From NCBI RefSeq assembly GCF_900156505.1, contig NZ_FTPR01000003.1, forward strand, positions 124,001 to 188,000: 64,000 nucleotides of DNA, in the 5' to 3' direction. Below are positions 44,298-53,741 of this stretch, piece by piece. The stretch's first letter is position 1. Each line of letters begins with the position of its first letter. This DNA comes from Yoonia rosea. Its GTDB lineage: Bacteria > Pseudomonadota > Alphaproteobacteria > Rhodobacterales > Rhodobacteraceae. Made by a program: the position numbers and the translations under genes. The notes below the pieces were generated by a model that had not been told where the DNA came from, did not search any database, and saw only the letters and a program-made list of their open reading frames with translations.

Positions 44298-45464
44298 GGC
44301 GAAGGATGGATGCCCGTCAGCGGGCAGGCCAGCGGCGCGTTGATAGGCCCGGATCGCAGCACGGCTATTCGGGCCGATCTGTCCGTCAACACCGCCTGTT
44401 GAGAATCCCGCATCCGTGAGCCGCTGCTGCAACTCACGCCGCTCGGCACGACGCAAGCGGCGCTCATCGGCTGGAAAGGCCGCCTGAAACGGCCCCGCGC
44501 CACGGATCCGATCCGAGAGATGGCCGACACCGATGATATAGGCTTCGGCATTGTTGTAGCGGCTGATCACATCATAGTTGCGGAACAGCATGAAGGCAGG
44601 ACCACCCGCGCCGGTTGGTGTGGTCAGGGTCGCATCGCCATAATTCGGCACCGCTCGCCCATCGACGCCTACGACACCACGCTGCGCCCAATCGGCAGGG
44701 CTGCGGGTCACGGCCCGTCCCGTTTGTTCATAGTCAAACCCCTGCGGCAGGCGCACCTCGACCCCCCAAGGCTGGCCTTTGCGCCAGTTGAAGCGCCGGA
44801 AATAGGCCGCTGTCGAGGCAAGCGCATCGGTGGGATCATCCGCCCAGATATCGCGCCGCCCGTCGCCGGTGAAATCTACGGCATAAGCCTCGTAGGATGT
44901 GGGAATAAACTGCGTATGTCCCATCGCACCGGCCCAGGACCCTGTCATATTGGCTGGTGCCACATCACCGTTCTGCAAGATCTTCAATGCCGCGATCAGC
45001 TGGCTTTCAAAGAATGCCCCGCGCCGCCCGTCGTAGGCCAGCGTTGCAAGGGTCGAGATCAAGGGGGTATCGCCGCGTCGCGACCCATAGTTGCTTTCCA
45101 TACCCCAAACGGCAGTGACGACCGCAGGCTCCACATCAAACCGAGCCTCGATCTGGGCCAGGACACCGGCATAGCGGCGTACCATCTCGCGCCCTGTGGT
45201 GACGCGGGTCTCGGAGACCGCAGAGGCCATGTAATCGGCCAATGGGCGCACGAATTCGGCCTGATTGCGGTCGCGTTCGATACTGTCGGGCAGATAGCTC
45301 ACATTGGCAAAGGCCGCATTAAAGGTGCGATCAGAAATCCCTGCATTGCGCGCGCGACTGCGAAAGCCCGCGATCCAGTTCGGAAAACCTGCGGCGTTTG
45401 CGCTGGCCATCTGGGGCAAAGCCAAAGCGGACAAACCTGTTGCGATAAAGTGCCTGCGGTGCAT
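44277..45464 (-). CDS. MltB-like lytic murein transglycosylase with peptidoglycan-binding domain
   Basis: 395 aa. Signal peptide, then an SLT_2-type catalytic domain (AVWGMESNYGSRRGDTPLISTLATLAYD carries the catalytic Glu; GAMGHTQFIPTSY) and a C-terminal peptidoglycan-binding module (LQQRLTDAGFSTGGVDGQIGPNSRAAIRAYQ). It cleaves glycan strands to 1,6-anhydro ends. Confidence 0.92.
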   Translation of the reverse strand: MHRRHFIATGLSALALPQMASANAAGFPNWIAGFRSRARNAGISDRTFNAAFANVSYLPDSIERDRNQAEFVRPLADYMASAVSETRVTTGREMVRRYAGVLAQIEARFDVEPAVVTAVWGMESNYGSRRGDTPLISTLATLAYDGRRGAFFESQLIAALKILQNGDVAPANMTGSWAGAMGHTQFIPTSYEAYAVDFTGDGRRDIWADDPTDALASTAAYFRRFNWRKGQPWGVEVRLPQGFDYEQTGRAVTRSPADWAQRGVVGVDGRAVPNYGDATLTTPTGAGGPAFMLFRNYDVISRYNNAEAYIIGVGHLSDRIRGAGPFQAAFPADERRLRRAERRELQQRLTDAGFSTGGVDGQIGPNSRAAIRAYQRAAGLPADGHPSFALLQRLR

Positions 45465-45586
45465 TCTTGATCTCCTCGTTTTTTCTTAGTGATAAAGCAA
45501 AAACCGGCGGACCCAAATCAACTCTTGTTCACGGCGCGGCTTATTGCCGGTATGATGCGAAGAAATATCAAAAAGGCCACATCGCG

Positions 45587-46009
45587 ATGAAATATCCATT
45601 CTCCGACGACAAGGTGGCACGTGTCTTTGCGGCGTTTCCTGCGTCCGAACGGGATATGGCCCTGTCGTTGCGTGATCTGATCTTTGAGGTCGCTGACGCC
45701 ACGCCAGAAGTAGGGCGGCTGGAAGAGACCCTGAAGTGGGGACAGCCGTCCTATCTGACACCTGAGACGAAATCAGGCTCAACCCTGCGGGTCGGGTTGG
45801 CAAATGGCGGTGGCGTGGCCATCTTTGCGCATTGCGGCACGGATATCATCAGCACCTATGCCGCGACGTTCGGCGGCTTGGACCAGATCGAAGGCAATCG
45901 TGCTGTGGTGTTTCGGTGCGCCGATGATATTGCACCCGCGCGCCTGCGGCTTTTGGTACACCACGGCCTGACCTATCATCTGCGCAAGGCTACTTTCGCG
46001 TCCGCTTGA
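45587..46009 (+). CDS. DUF1801 family protein
   Basis: 140 aa. Matches the YdhG/DUF1801 pattern (LRDLIFEVADATPEVGRLEETLKWGQPSYLTP). Function is unknown; relatives in Bacillus bind iron or frataxin-like partners. ATG 45587 is chosen because the upstream extension has no family match. Overlaps rnr by 20 nt at the 3' end. Confidence 0.82.
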   Translation: MKYPFSDDKVARVFAAFPASERDMALSLRDLIFEVADATPEVGRLEETLKWGQPSYLTPETKSGSTLRVGLANGGGVAIFAHCGTDIISTYAATFGGLDQIEGNRAVVFRCADDIAPARLRLLVHHGLTYHLRKATFASA

Positions 46010-48245
46010 CCTTGCGCGCTGTCTTGGCCGCTTTCTTGCGGGCCGATCCCATCTTGCGCCGTGGCGGTTTGCCCCGCCCCTTGGACGGGCCGCGCGGCAC
46101 GCTGCGGTCATCGAGCGTCAGCAATTCGACAATCAGCCCGCCGGTCACAGGGGCCGCTTCTGCCAGCTTGACCGTCACACGCTGGCCCAGCCCGATGACC
46201 ATGCCGGTATCTGCGCCCATCAGCGTCTGGGTGTCTGCGTCATAATGGAAATACTCGCGTCCCAACGTCCGGATCGGTATCATCGCATCGGCACCGGTTT
46301 CATCCAGCTTCACAAAGACACCAAACTTGGCAATTCCGCTGATCCGTCCGGTCAATTCCGCGCCGATACGGTCCGACAGAAACGCCGCCAGATACCGGTC
46401 TGTCGTATCACGTTCCGCCGTCATGGAGCGGCGCTCGGTATCGCTGATGATCTTGGCGGTCTCTGACAGATGCTCGATGTCCCACGGGCTTAGCCCGTCT
46501 TCACCCCATCCGTGGGCCTTGATCAGCGCACGGTGCACAATCAGATCCGAATAGCGGCGAATGGGCGATGTGAAATGCGCATAGGACCGCAGCGCAAGAC
46601 CGAAGTGTCCAAAATTATCCGGCGAATAATAGGCCTGCGTCATCGACCGCAGCGTCGCCATATTGATCAGCTCGTCATTTTCGGTGCCCTCGGCACCCGC
46701 CAAAAGCTTGTTCAGATGCGCGGTCTTCAACACCTGTCCCTTGGCCAGTACAAGGCCCGAGGCCGTCGCGACCTCGCGCAGAGCGTCCAGTTTTTCGGGA
46801 CTGGGTTCTTCATGCACACGAAAGAGCAGCGGTGATTTCTTGGCGATCAGCGTCTCGGCCGCAGCGACATTCGCCAGCACCATGAATTCCTCAATCAGCC
46901 GGTGCGCATCAAGGCGCTCTTTGAACTGCACCGAACTTACCTTGCCGGCATCATCCAGCACGATCTGGCGTTCGGGCAGGTCCAGTTCCAGCGGCTGCCG
47001 TTGCGCGCGTGCCTTCATCAAGGCTGCAAAAGCGGCATAAAGCGGTTTGATGATTGGCTCGAGGATCGGGGCAACCTTCTCATTGGGTTGCCCGTCAACG
47101 CCGGCCTGCACCTCTTCATAATTCAGCGAGGCTTTCGAGTTCATCAGCCCGCGATGAAAGGCATGGTCAATCTTGTTGCCCGCCGAATCAATCCGCATCG
47201 ACACAGCCAGACAGGCCCGCTCTACCCCTTCATGCAGCGAGCAGAGATCACCCGAGAGCCGATCGGGCAGCATTGGCACCACACGGTCTGGAAAATAGGT
47301 GGAATTGCCCCGCTTGCGCGCTTCACGGTCCAGTTCTGAATTGGGTGTGACGTAATGGGCAACATCGGCAATCGCGACCCAGATGATGAAACCACCGTCG
47401 TTTTTCGGGTCAGGGTCGGGCTGAACATAGCAGGCGTCATCGCGGTCGCGTGCATCCCAAGGGTCGATGGTGATGAGTGGCAGATCACGCAGATCCTTGC
47501 GCCCGTCCAACCCCGCAGGCGTGGCCGCATCGGCCTCGGCCACGGCCTCATCGGGGAAATGATCCGGAATGCCGTGCTGGTGGATCGCAATCAAAGACAC
47601 CGCGCGCGGCGCGGTCGGATCACCCAGACGTGCCACGATCCGCGCTTTGGGCAGGCCCATGCGGCCTTTGGGTCCGGCTTGTTCGGCCTCGACCAACTCG
47701 CCGTCCTTGGCGCCACCCGTCGCACCAGCGGCGACGGTCCACTGTTTGTCTGCCCCCTTATCAATAGGCAGCACACGCCCCCCTTCCGAGGCCTGACGAA
47801 ACACGCCCAGAATACGCAGCGGGTTTGTCCCGATCCGGCGGATCATGCGGGCGGTGTGGCTGTGGTCTTCGGTCTTGTCGACGGTCAGGCGGCCCAGAAT
47901 ACGGTCACCCGGCCCAAGGGCGGGGTCACTGGAGCGCATGAGCATGAGTATGCGCGGTTCGGCCCCTTCGCCTTTCCACTCCAAGGGTCGTGCGAAAAGA
48001 TCGCCGTCGGCATCCGCCTCGATCACTTCAAGCACCGCGACAGGGGCCAGTTCTTCGGCATCACGGTACGAGCTGCGCCGCTTGGTCAGTTTGCCTTCAT
48101 CCTCCAACTCGCGCAGCACGCGCTTGAGGTCGATGCGGGCCGCACCCTTGATGCCAAAGGCCTTCGCAATATCGCGTTTGGCGGCTTTGGTGGGGTGCTC
48201 GGAGATCCATGCAAGGATTTCGGATTTGGAAGGAATGCGTGTCAT
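45990..48245 (-). CDS. rnr: Ribonuclease R
   Basis: 751 aa 3'-5' exoribonuclease. Cold-shock/RNB domains are visible: RDLPLITIDPWDARDRDDACY (catalytic Asp cluster), SMRIDSAGNKIDHAF, HFTSPIRRYSDLIVHR, an S1 domain (GRISGIAKFGVFVKLDETGADAM) and a Lys/Arg-rich C-terminus. It degrades structured RNA. ATG 48245 is chosen; GTG at 48251 also possible. Confidence 0.95.
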   Translation of the reverse strand: MTRIPSKSEILAWISEHPTKAAKRDIAKAFGIKGAARIDLKRVLRELEDEGKLTKRRSSYRDAEELAPVAVLEVIEADADGDLFARPLEWKGEGAEPRILMLMRSSDPALGPGDRILGRLTVDKTEDHSHTARMIRRIGTNPLRILGVFRQASEGGRVLPIDKGADKQWTVAAGATGGAKDGELVEAEQAGPKGRMGLPKARIVARLGDPTAPRAVSLIAIHQHGIPDHFPDEAVAEADAATPAGLDGRKDLRDLPLITIDPWDARDRDDACYVQPDPDPKNDGGFIIWVAIADVAHYVTPNSELDREARKRGNSTYFPDRVVPMLPDRLSGDLCSLHEGVERACLAVSMRIDSAGNKIDHAFHRGLMNSKASLNYEEVQAGVDGQPNEKVAPILEPIIKPLYAAFAALMKARAQRQPLELDLPERQIVLDDAGKVSSVQFKERLDAHRLIEEFMVLANVAAAETLIAKKSPLLFRVHEEPSPEKLDALREVATASGLVLAKGQVLKTAHLNKLLAGAEGTENDELINMATLRSMTQAYYSPDNFGHFGLALRSYAHFTSPIRRYSDLIVHRALIKAHGWGEDGLSPWDIEHLSETAKIISDTERRSMTAERDTTDRYLAAFLSDRIGAELTGRISGIAKFGVFVKLDETGADAMIPIRTLGREYFHYDADTQTLMGADTGMVIGLGQRVTVKLAEAAPVTGGLIVELLTLDDRSVPRGPSKGRGKPPRRKMGSARKKAAKTARKVKRTRK

Positions 48246-48277
48246 AATCACCGCCTAGCATGACAAAAGGAAAACAG

Positions 48278-48322
48278 CCAATTCCTTCGCAGGAATTGGT
48301 CAAATCTCTTACAAGAGATTTG
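48278..48322. repeat. Two adjacent perfect hairpins between rnr and dapE
   Basis: First: ccaattcct/aggaattgg (48278-48286 with 48291-48299), 4-nt loop. Second: caaatctctt/aagagatttg (48301-48310 with 48313-48322), 2-nt loop. They abut each other between the dapE stop and the rnr start. Neither has a T-run, so they are not classical terminators. Perhaps mRNA stability or REP-like elements. Confidence 0.65.
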
Positions 48323-48347
48323 GGTCAGCGCCAGCCACACCGAAGAT

Positions 48348-49490
48348 TTACGCAAAATAGTCCGTCAGGATACGGGTATAAATCGCCTTGAGCTGCGAAA
48401 TCTGCGCCACCTCAACCCGTTCATCCACCTGATGCATCGTCTTGCCCACCAGACCGAACTCCACAACGGGGCAGTGATCTTTTACAAACCGTGCATCCGA
48501 TGTGCCGCCCGAGGTAGAGAGTTCCGGCTTGCGCCCCGTTTCAGCCTCGACCGCACCCGCAATCAGGTCAGAGAGTTCACCGGGTGGCGTGAGAAAGCTT
48601 TCCCCCGAAACCTTCACCCGCATGGCTATTTTCACGCCAAATTCAGCGGCGACCTGATCTGCCTCTTCCTGCATCCAGGCCGTCAGCGCAGCACTCGTGT
48701 GCATGTCATTAAAGCGGATGTTGACCGTGGCCTTGCTCTGGGCGGGGATGACATTGGTCGCGGGGTTGCCGGTGTCGATCGTCAATACTTGCAGTGAAGA
48801 CGGATCAAAATGCGCGGTCCCTTCATCCAGCACGCGGCTGGAAAGCACATCCATCAGACGCGCCATGGCAGGCATCGGGTTCTTTGCACGGTGCGGATAG
48901 GCCGCATGGCCCTGAACGCCGGTCACAGTGAAAAACGCGGTCATCGACCCGCGCCGCCCGATTTTCATCGCCTCGCCCATCACATCGGGGCAGGTGGGTT
49001 CGCCCACCAGACATACCGACATTTTTTCGTTGTTGGCCGCCATCCAGTCCAGCAATGCGGTCGTGCCATCAAGGGCATCACCCTCTTCATCGCCGGTGAT
49101 GGCCAGCACGATCGCCCCGTCCGGTGGCGTGTCAGCGACGAAATCAAGCGCCGCAGCAGCAAAGGCGGCCACGCCCGATTTCATATCCGTCGCACCGCGT
49201 CCGTAGAGAAACCCGTCTTTGATCTCGGCGCCAAAGGGCGGCATTGTCCATGCCGCCTCATCCCCCAAAGGCACAACATCTGTATGGCCGTTAAAACCGA
49301 AGGTCCGATTGGCCCCTTGCCGCCCCCAACGCGCATAAAGATTGCAAACCCCGCCACGGTCCACCCGCGTGCAGGTAAAGCCACCTTGCGTCAGCACCTT
49401 TTCCAGCAACACCAGCGCGCCGCCTTCCTCAGGCGTGACCGATGGGCAGCGGACAAGATCGGCAGTCAGGGCAACGGGATCGACGGGCAT
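48348..49490 (-). CDS. dapE: Succinyl-diaminopimelate desuccinylase
   Basis: 380 aa M20 peptidase-family enzyme. Metal-binding motifs: [11 protein letters not shown] (about 71), [13 protein letters not shown] (about 98), [12 protein letters not shown] (catalytic Glu near 134) and [11 protein letters not shown] near 327. It makes diaminopimelate for lysine and cell wall. GAGG precedes the ATG. dapD is encoded about 2 kb upstream in the same direction. Confidence 0.95.
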   Translation of the reverse strand: MPVDPVALTADLVRCPSVTPEEGGALVLLEKVLTQGGFTCTRVDRGGVCNLYARWGRQGANRTFGFNGHTDVVPLGDEAAWTMPPFGAEIKDGFLYGRGATDMKSGVAAFAAAALDFVADTPPDGAIVLAITGDEEGDALDGTTALLDWMAANNEKMSVCLVGEPTCPDVMGEAMKIGRRGSMTAFFTVTGVQGHAAYPHRAKNPMPAMARLMDVLSSRVLDEGTAHFDPSSLQVLTIDTGNPATNVIPAQSKATVNIRFNDMHTSAALTAWMQEEADQVAAEFGVKIAMRVKVSGESFLTPPGELSDLIAGAVEAETGRKPELSTSGGTSDARFVKDHCPVVEFGLVGKTMHQVDERVEVAQISQLKAIYTRILTDYFA

Positions 49491-49647
49491 AATGGGGGAC
49501 TCCTCTTTGTCGTATGGCTAGCGGGAAGCGCTGCGGGATGCAAATTGCGATTGGTTGGTGACGGATCACTTGGAACCTGCCCGCGGCCTTGTTAAAAACG
49601 GTTATGGAGGAGTTTCAGCTACATTTGACCAAGGCCCGTAAGACCTA

Positions 49648-50358
49648 TCAGGCGTTGCTCACCACATAGGTATGGATCGTGAAGACAACCGCCTGCGTGC
49701 GCGGCAGCCGCAAGATGCATTGCCGCTCTGACCGCGTAAAGGGCATCACATCGTCGGTCTCGCGTTTGTAGGGCTGATGCAGATCCGGATCGACATAACG
49801 CAATTTGTTGAAGCGCCAGAGCGGCCGCCCCACCTGTACACCGTCGAACAACCGCTGGACGCGGGCCGCGATATTGTCGTCATACTCAGGCACAGGCACG
49901 TGAATGCCCGTCAGCGGACGGTTGATCTTTTCGGCCAACCGCCAGTTCGCAGCAAAGCACAGAACGGCGCTTGTCATCACATGCTCGTCACCCTGTTTTT
50001 CCAAAATACAAATATCTTCCTGCACCAGATGCCCGAGCGTCTGCAGGGGGGCATGGCGGTCCAGTGATACATGCCGCCCATCGGGGCAAATCACCTGATC
50101 ATCCATCATCCGAAACCCCAGATCAGGCAGGATATCCAAAGCCTCGGACAGAACCTCTTGCCCGGTTTCGCCGGTCCGGTCGTTCTCGTAGAGAACAGCC
50201 TCCGGTCGTGTCGCAAGAAGCTGGGCGCGATAGGCCATTTGCGCAGCATAGGATGCATCGACGCGCAGCCAGTCGTTCGCCGCACAGGGCATGGTTCCCG
50301 GCAGGCGCGGGTCGCCTTCGTGGGCATCGGGCAAGGTCTGTTGCAAAATCGTTCTCAT
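49648..50358 (-). CDS. DUF3445 (heme-dependent oxidative N-demethylase-like) protein
   Basis: 236 aa. Family landmarks are LGHLVQEDICILEK, VMTSAVLCFAANWRLAEKI, IHVPVPEY and NKLRYVDPDLHQPY. Relatives are heme-using oxidative N-demethylase subunits (HODM). Other HODM subunits are not adjacent, so function here is uncertain. Lies between dapE and small genes; gap of 157 bp to dapE. Confidence 0.85.
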   Translation of the reverse strand: MRTILQQTLPDAHEGDPRLPGTMPCAANDWLRVDASYAAQMAYRAQLLATRPEAVLYENDRTGETGQEVLSEALDILPDLGFRMMDDQVICPDGRHVSLDRHAPLQTLGHLVQEDICILEKQGDEHVMTSAVLCFAANWRLAEKINRPLTGIHVPVPEYDDNIAARVQRLFDGVQVGRPLWRFNKLRYVDPDLHQPYKRETDDVMPFTRSERQCILRLPRTQAVVFTIHTYVVSNA

Positions 50359-50483
50359 GATAGCCTATGGTAGATCAGCGCATGCGTCCCGTGTATCTAG
50401 TCCGCGTTGGCCAGAACCACAAAGCGGTTCCAGAGGCAGGGTGTCGGCTTGACAGGTTTTAATCCAGAATAGGCCCTTTTTTG

Positions 50484-50885
50484 ATGATTTACATAGCAGT
50501 TGCCCCGGTCCCGCTTTGGCTCTTTCTTTTGTTGGGGCTTGTGGTTTGGCAGGCATTGGCCTTTTTGCGCCGCTCAAACCTTCCCATGGCAGTGCCACTT
50601 TTTCTGCTTGGTCTTGGGCAAGCGGGCGTCGCTGGTGCAGGCCTCTACTTCACTGCGGAACGCAGCATTTCTACACAGGCATGTATGACCGGTATTATCG
50701 GCTCTCAGGCCGCGATGATCATCGGGCTGGCGATGCTTGGCACGTTTTTTGCGCTTCTGATCGGCGCGCGTGAACGGCTCTTGGCTATTCTGGCTGCAAA
50801 CAAGGGTTTCTTCGCCGCCCAGATGTTGCTGCAGGTCGTTGTTATTCTGATCCTGATGCGCTCTGCGCTGCTGTGTACTGTCTAG
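50484..50885 (+). CDS. Small integral membrane protein, unknown
   Basis: 133 aa with about four hydrophobic segments and few charged residues. I do not recognise the family. ATG 50484 follows a TTG that would add one residue. It is the only plus-strand gene inside the dapD-dapE minus-strand block and ends overlapping the next gene by 4 nt. Confidence 0.65.
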   Translation: MIYIAVAPVPLWLFLLLGLVVWQALAFLRRSNLPMAVPLFLLGLGQAGVAGAGLYFTAERSISTQACMTGIIGSQAAMIIGLAMLGTFFALLIGARERLLAILAANKGFFAAQMLLQVVVILILMRSALLCTV

Positions 50886-51211
50886 ACCTTGTCGAAGAAC
50901 GGGGTCATTTGGGCAACAATCACGCTGTTTTCTTCCAACGCGCGGGCCATCAGCGCCTTTTCATCGTCGGAGATATCATGGCCTTCGGCCAACCGTTCGT
51001 CCAACGTCCCATAGCCGGACACATCCAGCGGCGCGAGGTCGGCCTGCTTGAGGATCGCCACTGTTTCGCGGACGGCTTCTGCTTCATCCACGCCGCTGGC
51101 ATAGCACATGAGTGCCGCACCGGTGGCGCCATCAGGAAGACCGTCACCCGCATTGCGCCCCACCTCGACGAGCAATGTATAGACCTGCTGGCGGCTTTCT
51201 TTCTTGCTCAT
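50882..51211 (-). CDS. Small soluble protein of unknown function
   Basis: 109 aa, acidic, helical in appearance, with no signal or membrane segment. A charged alternating pattern (VDEAEAVRETVAILKQADL) suggests a regulatory or scaffolding helix bundle. Start overlaps the stop of the membrane gene upstream (ATGA), so the two are coupled. Family not recognised. Confidence 0.65.
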   Translation of the reverse strand: MSKKESRQQVYTLLVEVGRNAGDGLPDGATGAALMCYASGVDEAEAVRETVAILKQADLAPLDVSGYGTLDERLAEGHDISDDEKALMARALEENSVIVAQMTPFFDKV

Positions 51212-51489
51212 GTGTAGTCTTTCTCTTCATAGCGCGACCGGACTGCCCATACGGTCGAAAAGATGACCACGATCTGCAGCGGCATGTAGATCACGACGAA
51301 AAGCACGACCATGCGCCAGACAAGCGACAGCTCCATCACCAGTGTTGCCGAGACGACGGGCAGAAAGATCAGCGACAGCACCAGACCAATGGCGGCTGTA
51401 TCGGCAAGCACGGGTAACCACGCCTGCCGGAACGACGGACGCATGCCCGCCGCCACGCGCTTGCGCGCCAGATACCGGCTGATAATCAT
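51208..51489 (-). CDS. Small membrane protein of unknown function
   Basis: 93 aa with two hydrophobic segments (about 27-50 and 58-82) after a basic N-terminus. The start comes directly after the dapD stop (TAG-ATG), indicating coupling to dapD. Family not recognised. Confidence 0.7.
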   Translation of the reverse strand: MIISRYLARKRVAAGMRPSFRQAWLPVLADTAAIGLVLSLIFLPVVSATLVMELSLVWRMVVLFVVIYMPLQIVVIFSTVWAVRSRYEEKDYT

Positions 51490-52317
51490 CTAGTCGCGCA
51501 GCAGTTCATTGATGCCGGTCTTGGAACGTGTCCGCTCATCTACCCGCTTGACGATCACAGCGCAGTAAAGGCTGACGTTGTTCTTGGACGGCATCGAGCC
51601 TGCGACAACGACCGAGTAGGGGGGCACTTCGCCATACATGACCTCACCGGTTTCGCGGTCCACAATCTTGGTGGACTGGCCGATGAACACACCCATGCCA
51701 AGAACCGATCCTTCGCGCACGATGCAGCCTTCCACCACCTCGGAACGCGCGCCGATAAAGCAGTTGTCCTCGATGATGGTGGGGCCAGCCTGCATGGGTT
51801 CCAACACACCACCAATGCCAACGCCGCCCGACAGGTGCACGTTCTTGCCGATCTGCGCACAAGAACCGACAGTCGCCCACGTATCCACCATCGTGCCTTC
51901 GTCGACATAGGCGCCGAGGTTCACGAAGGATGGCATCAACACCACACCGGGCGCGATAAAGGCGGATTTGCGCACGACACAGTTCGGGACTGCACGAAAA
52001 CCGGCGGTTTTCCAGTTGTCGGCCCCCCAGCCTTTGAATTTGCTGTCGACCTTATCCCACCAACCGCCGCCTTGGGGGCCACCGGACTGTGGCTCCATGT
52101 CTTTGATGCGGAACCCGAGAAGGACAGCTTTCTTGGCCCATTGGTTCACATGCCAGCTGCCATCATCCTGACGCTCGGCGACACGCAGTTTGCCGCTGTC
52201 CAGCGCATTCAGCGTATCCTCGATTGCCTCGCGCGTTTCACCGGTGGTGGCTGAGGTGATCGTATCGCGGGCATCCCACGCGGCTTCGATTGCGGTCTCA
52301 AGGGCAGCATTGGACAT
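51490..52317 (-). CDS. dapD: Tetrahydrodipicolinate N-succinyltransferase
   Basis: 275 aa left-handed beta-helix acyltransferase: hexapeptide repeats ([55 protein letters not shown]) and the N-terminal helical domain. It succinylates tetrahydrodipicolinate in lysine/DAP synthesis. ATG 52317 matches the family N-terminus. Followed by coupled small genes and then dapE. Confidence 0.95.
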   Translation of the reverse strand: MSNAALETAIEAAWDARDTITSATTGETREAIEDTLNALDSGKLRVAERQDDGSWHVNQWAKKAVLLGFRIKDMEPQSGGPQGGGWWDKVDSKFKGWGADNWKTAGFRAVPNCVVRKSAFIAPGVVLMPSFVNLGAYVDEGTMVDTWATVGSCAQIGKNVHLSGGVGIGGVLEPMQAGPTIIEDNCFIGARSEVVEGCIVREGSVLGMGVFIGQSTKIVDRETGEVMYGEVPPYSVVVAGSMPSKNNVSLYCAVIVKRVDERTRSKTGINELLRD

Positions 52318-52445
52318 GGGGACTCTCCGTAAATTGATTTCACAGGCTTCTAGCGGGGGTTGCGGGATCAATCAACGCTTCAAGCGACCTTGCAAACCGG
52401 GCGCAGTCAGGCAAGCTTGTGCGAAACAAAGGCAGGACTGAACTG

Positions 52446-53294
52446 ATGAACCAAGAGACCCGACGCCACCCGATGCGTGACAGCCATCAAGACCGTGAAG
52501 CGGCGACTCATATTCCCGACACCCCGCAAACCCGTGCGCCCTCTTATGCGCTGGCGTTTGCCGACGACAATTTCATGTGCCGAGAAGAGTTGCGGCCGGT
52601 CCGCCTGCAGTTGGAACTGCTCAAGCCCGAGCTATTGATGGATGAGGCGAATATTGATTCCACCATCGTCCTTTTTGGTGGCGCGCGCATTCCCGAACCT
52701 GCCAAGAAAGACACGGCGCGCACGCAAACTTTGGCTGATTTGTCGCAATACTATGATGAGGCGCGGCGCTTTTCGCGGATGATGACTGAGCGCTCCCTGA
52801 AATCAGGTGGCAGTGAGGATGTGATCGTCACAGGCGGCGGCCCGGGTGTGATGGAAGCAGGGAACCGTGGCGCGCAGGACGCGGGCGGGCGGTCCATCGG
52901 GCTGAATATCGTGCTGCCGCATGAACAAGCGCCCAACGCCTATGTGACGCCCGAGCTGTGCTTTAACTTCCACTATTTCGCCATCCGCAAGATGCATTTC
53001 CTGATGCGCGCCTCTGCGATCTGTGTGTTTCCGGGGGGCTTTGGCACATTGGATGAAATGTTCGAGGCGCTGACATTGATCCAGACCGGGCGGATGGAGC
53101 AGGTCCCGTTCCTGCTCTTTGGCGAAAGTTTTTGGCGAAAAATCATCAACTGGGATGCGCTGGCTGACGCAGGGACAATTTCAGCGGATGATTTAAAGCT
53201 GTTCCGTTTTGTTGAAACGGCTGAAGATGCCTTGGCCGCTTTGGAGAATTGGGACGGCAAGGGCGAAAAGCGCGGCGCGATCCCCGGCCGCTAA
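52446..53294 (+). CDS. LOG family / TIGR00730-type Rossmann protein
   Basis: 282 aa. The lysine-decarboxylase-like/LOG signature is present: VTGGGPGVMEAGNRGA (about 118) and VFPGGFGTLDEMFE (about 190). Members are nucleotide 5'-monophosphate phosphoribohydrolases (cytokinin-activating type or PpnN-like). Substrate here not assignable. An N-terminal ~40-residue extension precedes the core. Convergent with the RHH gene, overlap 4 nt. Confidence 0.88.
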   Translation: MNQETRRHPMRDSHQDREAATHIPDTPQTRAPSYALAFADDNFMCREELRPVRLQLELLKPELLMDEANIDSTIVLFGGARIPEPAKKDTARTQTLADLSQYYDEARRFSRMMTERSLKSGGSEDVIVTGGGPGVMEAGNRGAQDAGGRSIGLNIVLPHEQAPNAYVTPELCFNFHYFAIRKMHFLMRASAICVFPGGFGTLDEMFEALTLIQTGRMEQVPFLLFGESFWRKIINWDALADAGTISADDLKLFRFVETAEDALAALENWDGKGEKRGAIPGR

Positions 53295-53707
53295 CGCATT
53301 TTTGTGTGCAGATACCTGTGGCGATGTCCCGGAAGCGGGGCATCGAAACGCCGGATCAGGCGGCCGTAGCTATACCCCAGATCAGACCCTTTGCAGATCC
53401 GCGCACCTGCGGCATCATGCAGGGCCAATCCGCCGCCCGCTTCACGCAGCTGATAGCCCTTGCGCGACAGACGCGCCTGTAAATCATCCCAACCTGTCGC
53501 ATAAGCCAGATCATCCGCGAGAAGCGCCCGCAAGGGCGCGACGAGCCGCTCATCCGCTCTGCGAGCCGTCTTCGCGCGGGTCCTGCGGTACAAATCACGC
53601 TTGATGGCATCGCGCACGATGTGGCCGACCGAGAGATCCTCGGCTTCCCCGATCTGGCGCAAGGCCGCGACCATCGTCTGGCCCAGATATATGGTCACAG
53701 TCTCCAT
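53291..53707 (-). CDS. Ribbon-helix-helix-like protein with extra C-terminal domain
   Basis: 138 aa. The N-terminal 45 residues (TVTIYLGQTMVAALRQIGEAED, SVGHIVRDAIKRDL) read as a ribbon-helix-helix DNA-binding fold. The C-terminal 75 residues (ARLSRKGYQLREAGGGLALHD, GRLIRRFDAPLPGH) resemble a small domain seen next to relaxases. I cannot name the family. It could be an orphan plasmid-derived regulator. Confidence 0.65.
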   Translation of the reverse strand: METVTIYLGQTMVAALRQIGEAEDLSVGHIVRDAIKRDLYRRTRAKTARRADERLVAPLRALLADDLAYATGWDDLQARLSRKGYQLREAGGGLALHDAAGARICKGSDLGYSYGRLIRRFDAPLPGHRHRYLHTKMR

Positions 53708-53741
53708 GCCGTCTCCATGCCGTCACATGGTGAAGAGATGG

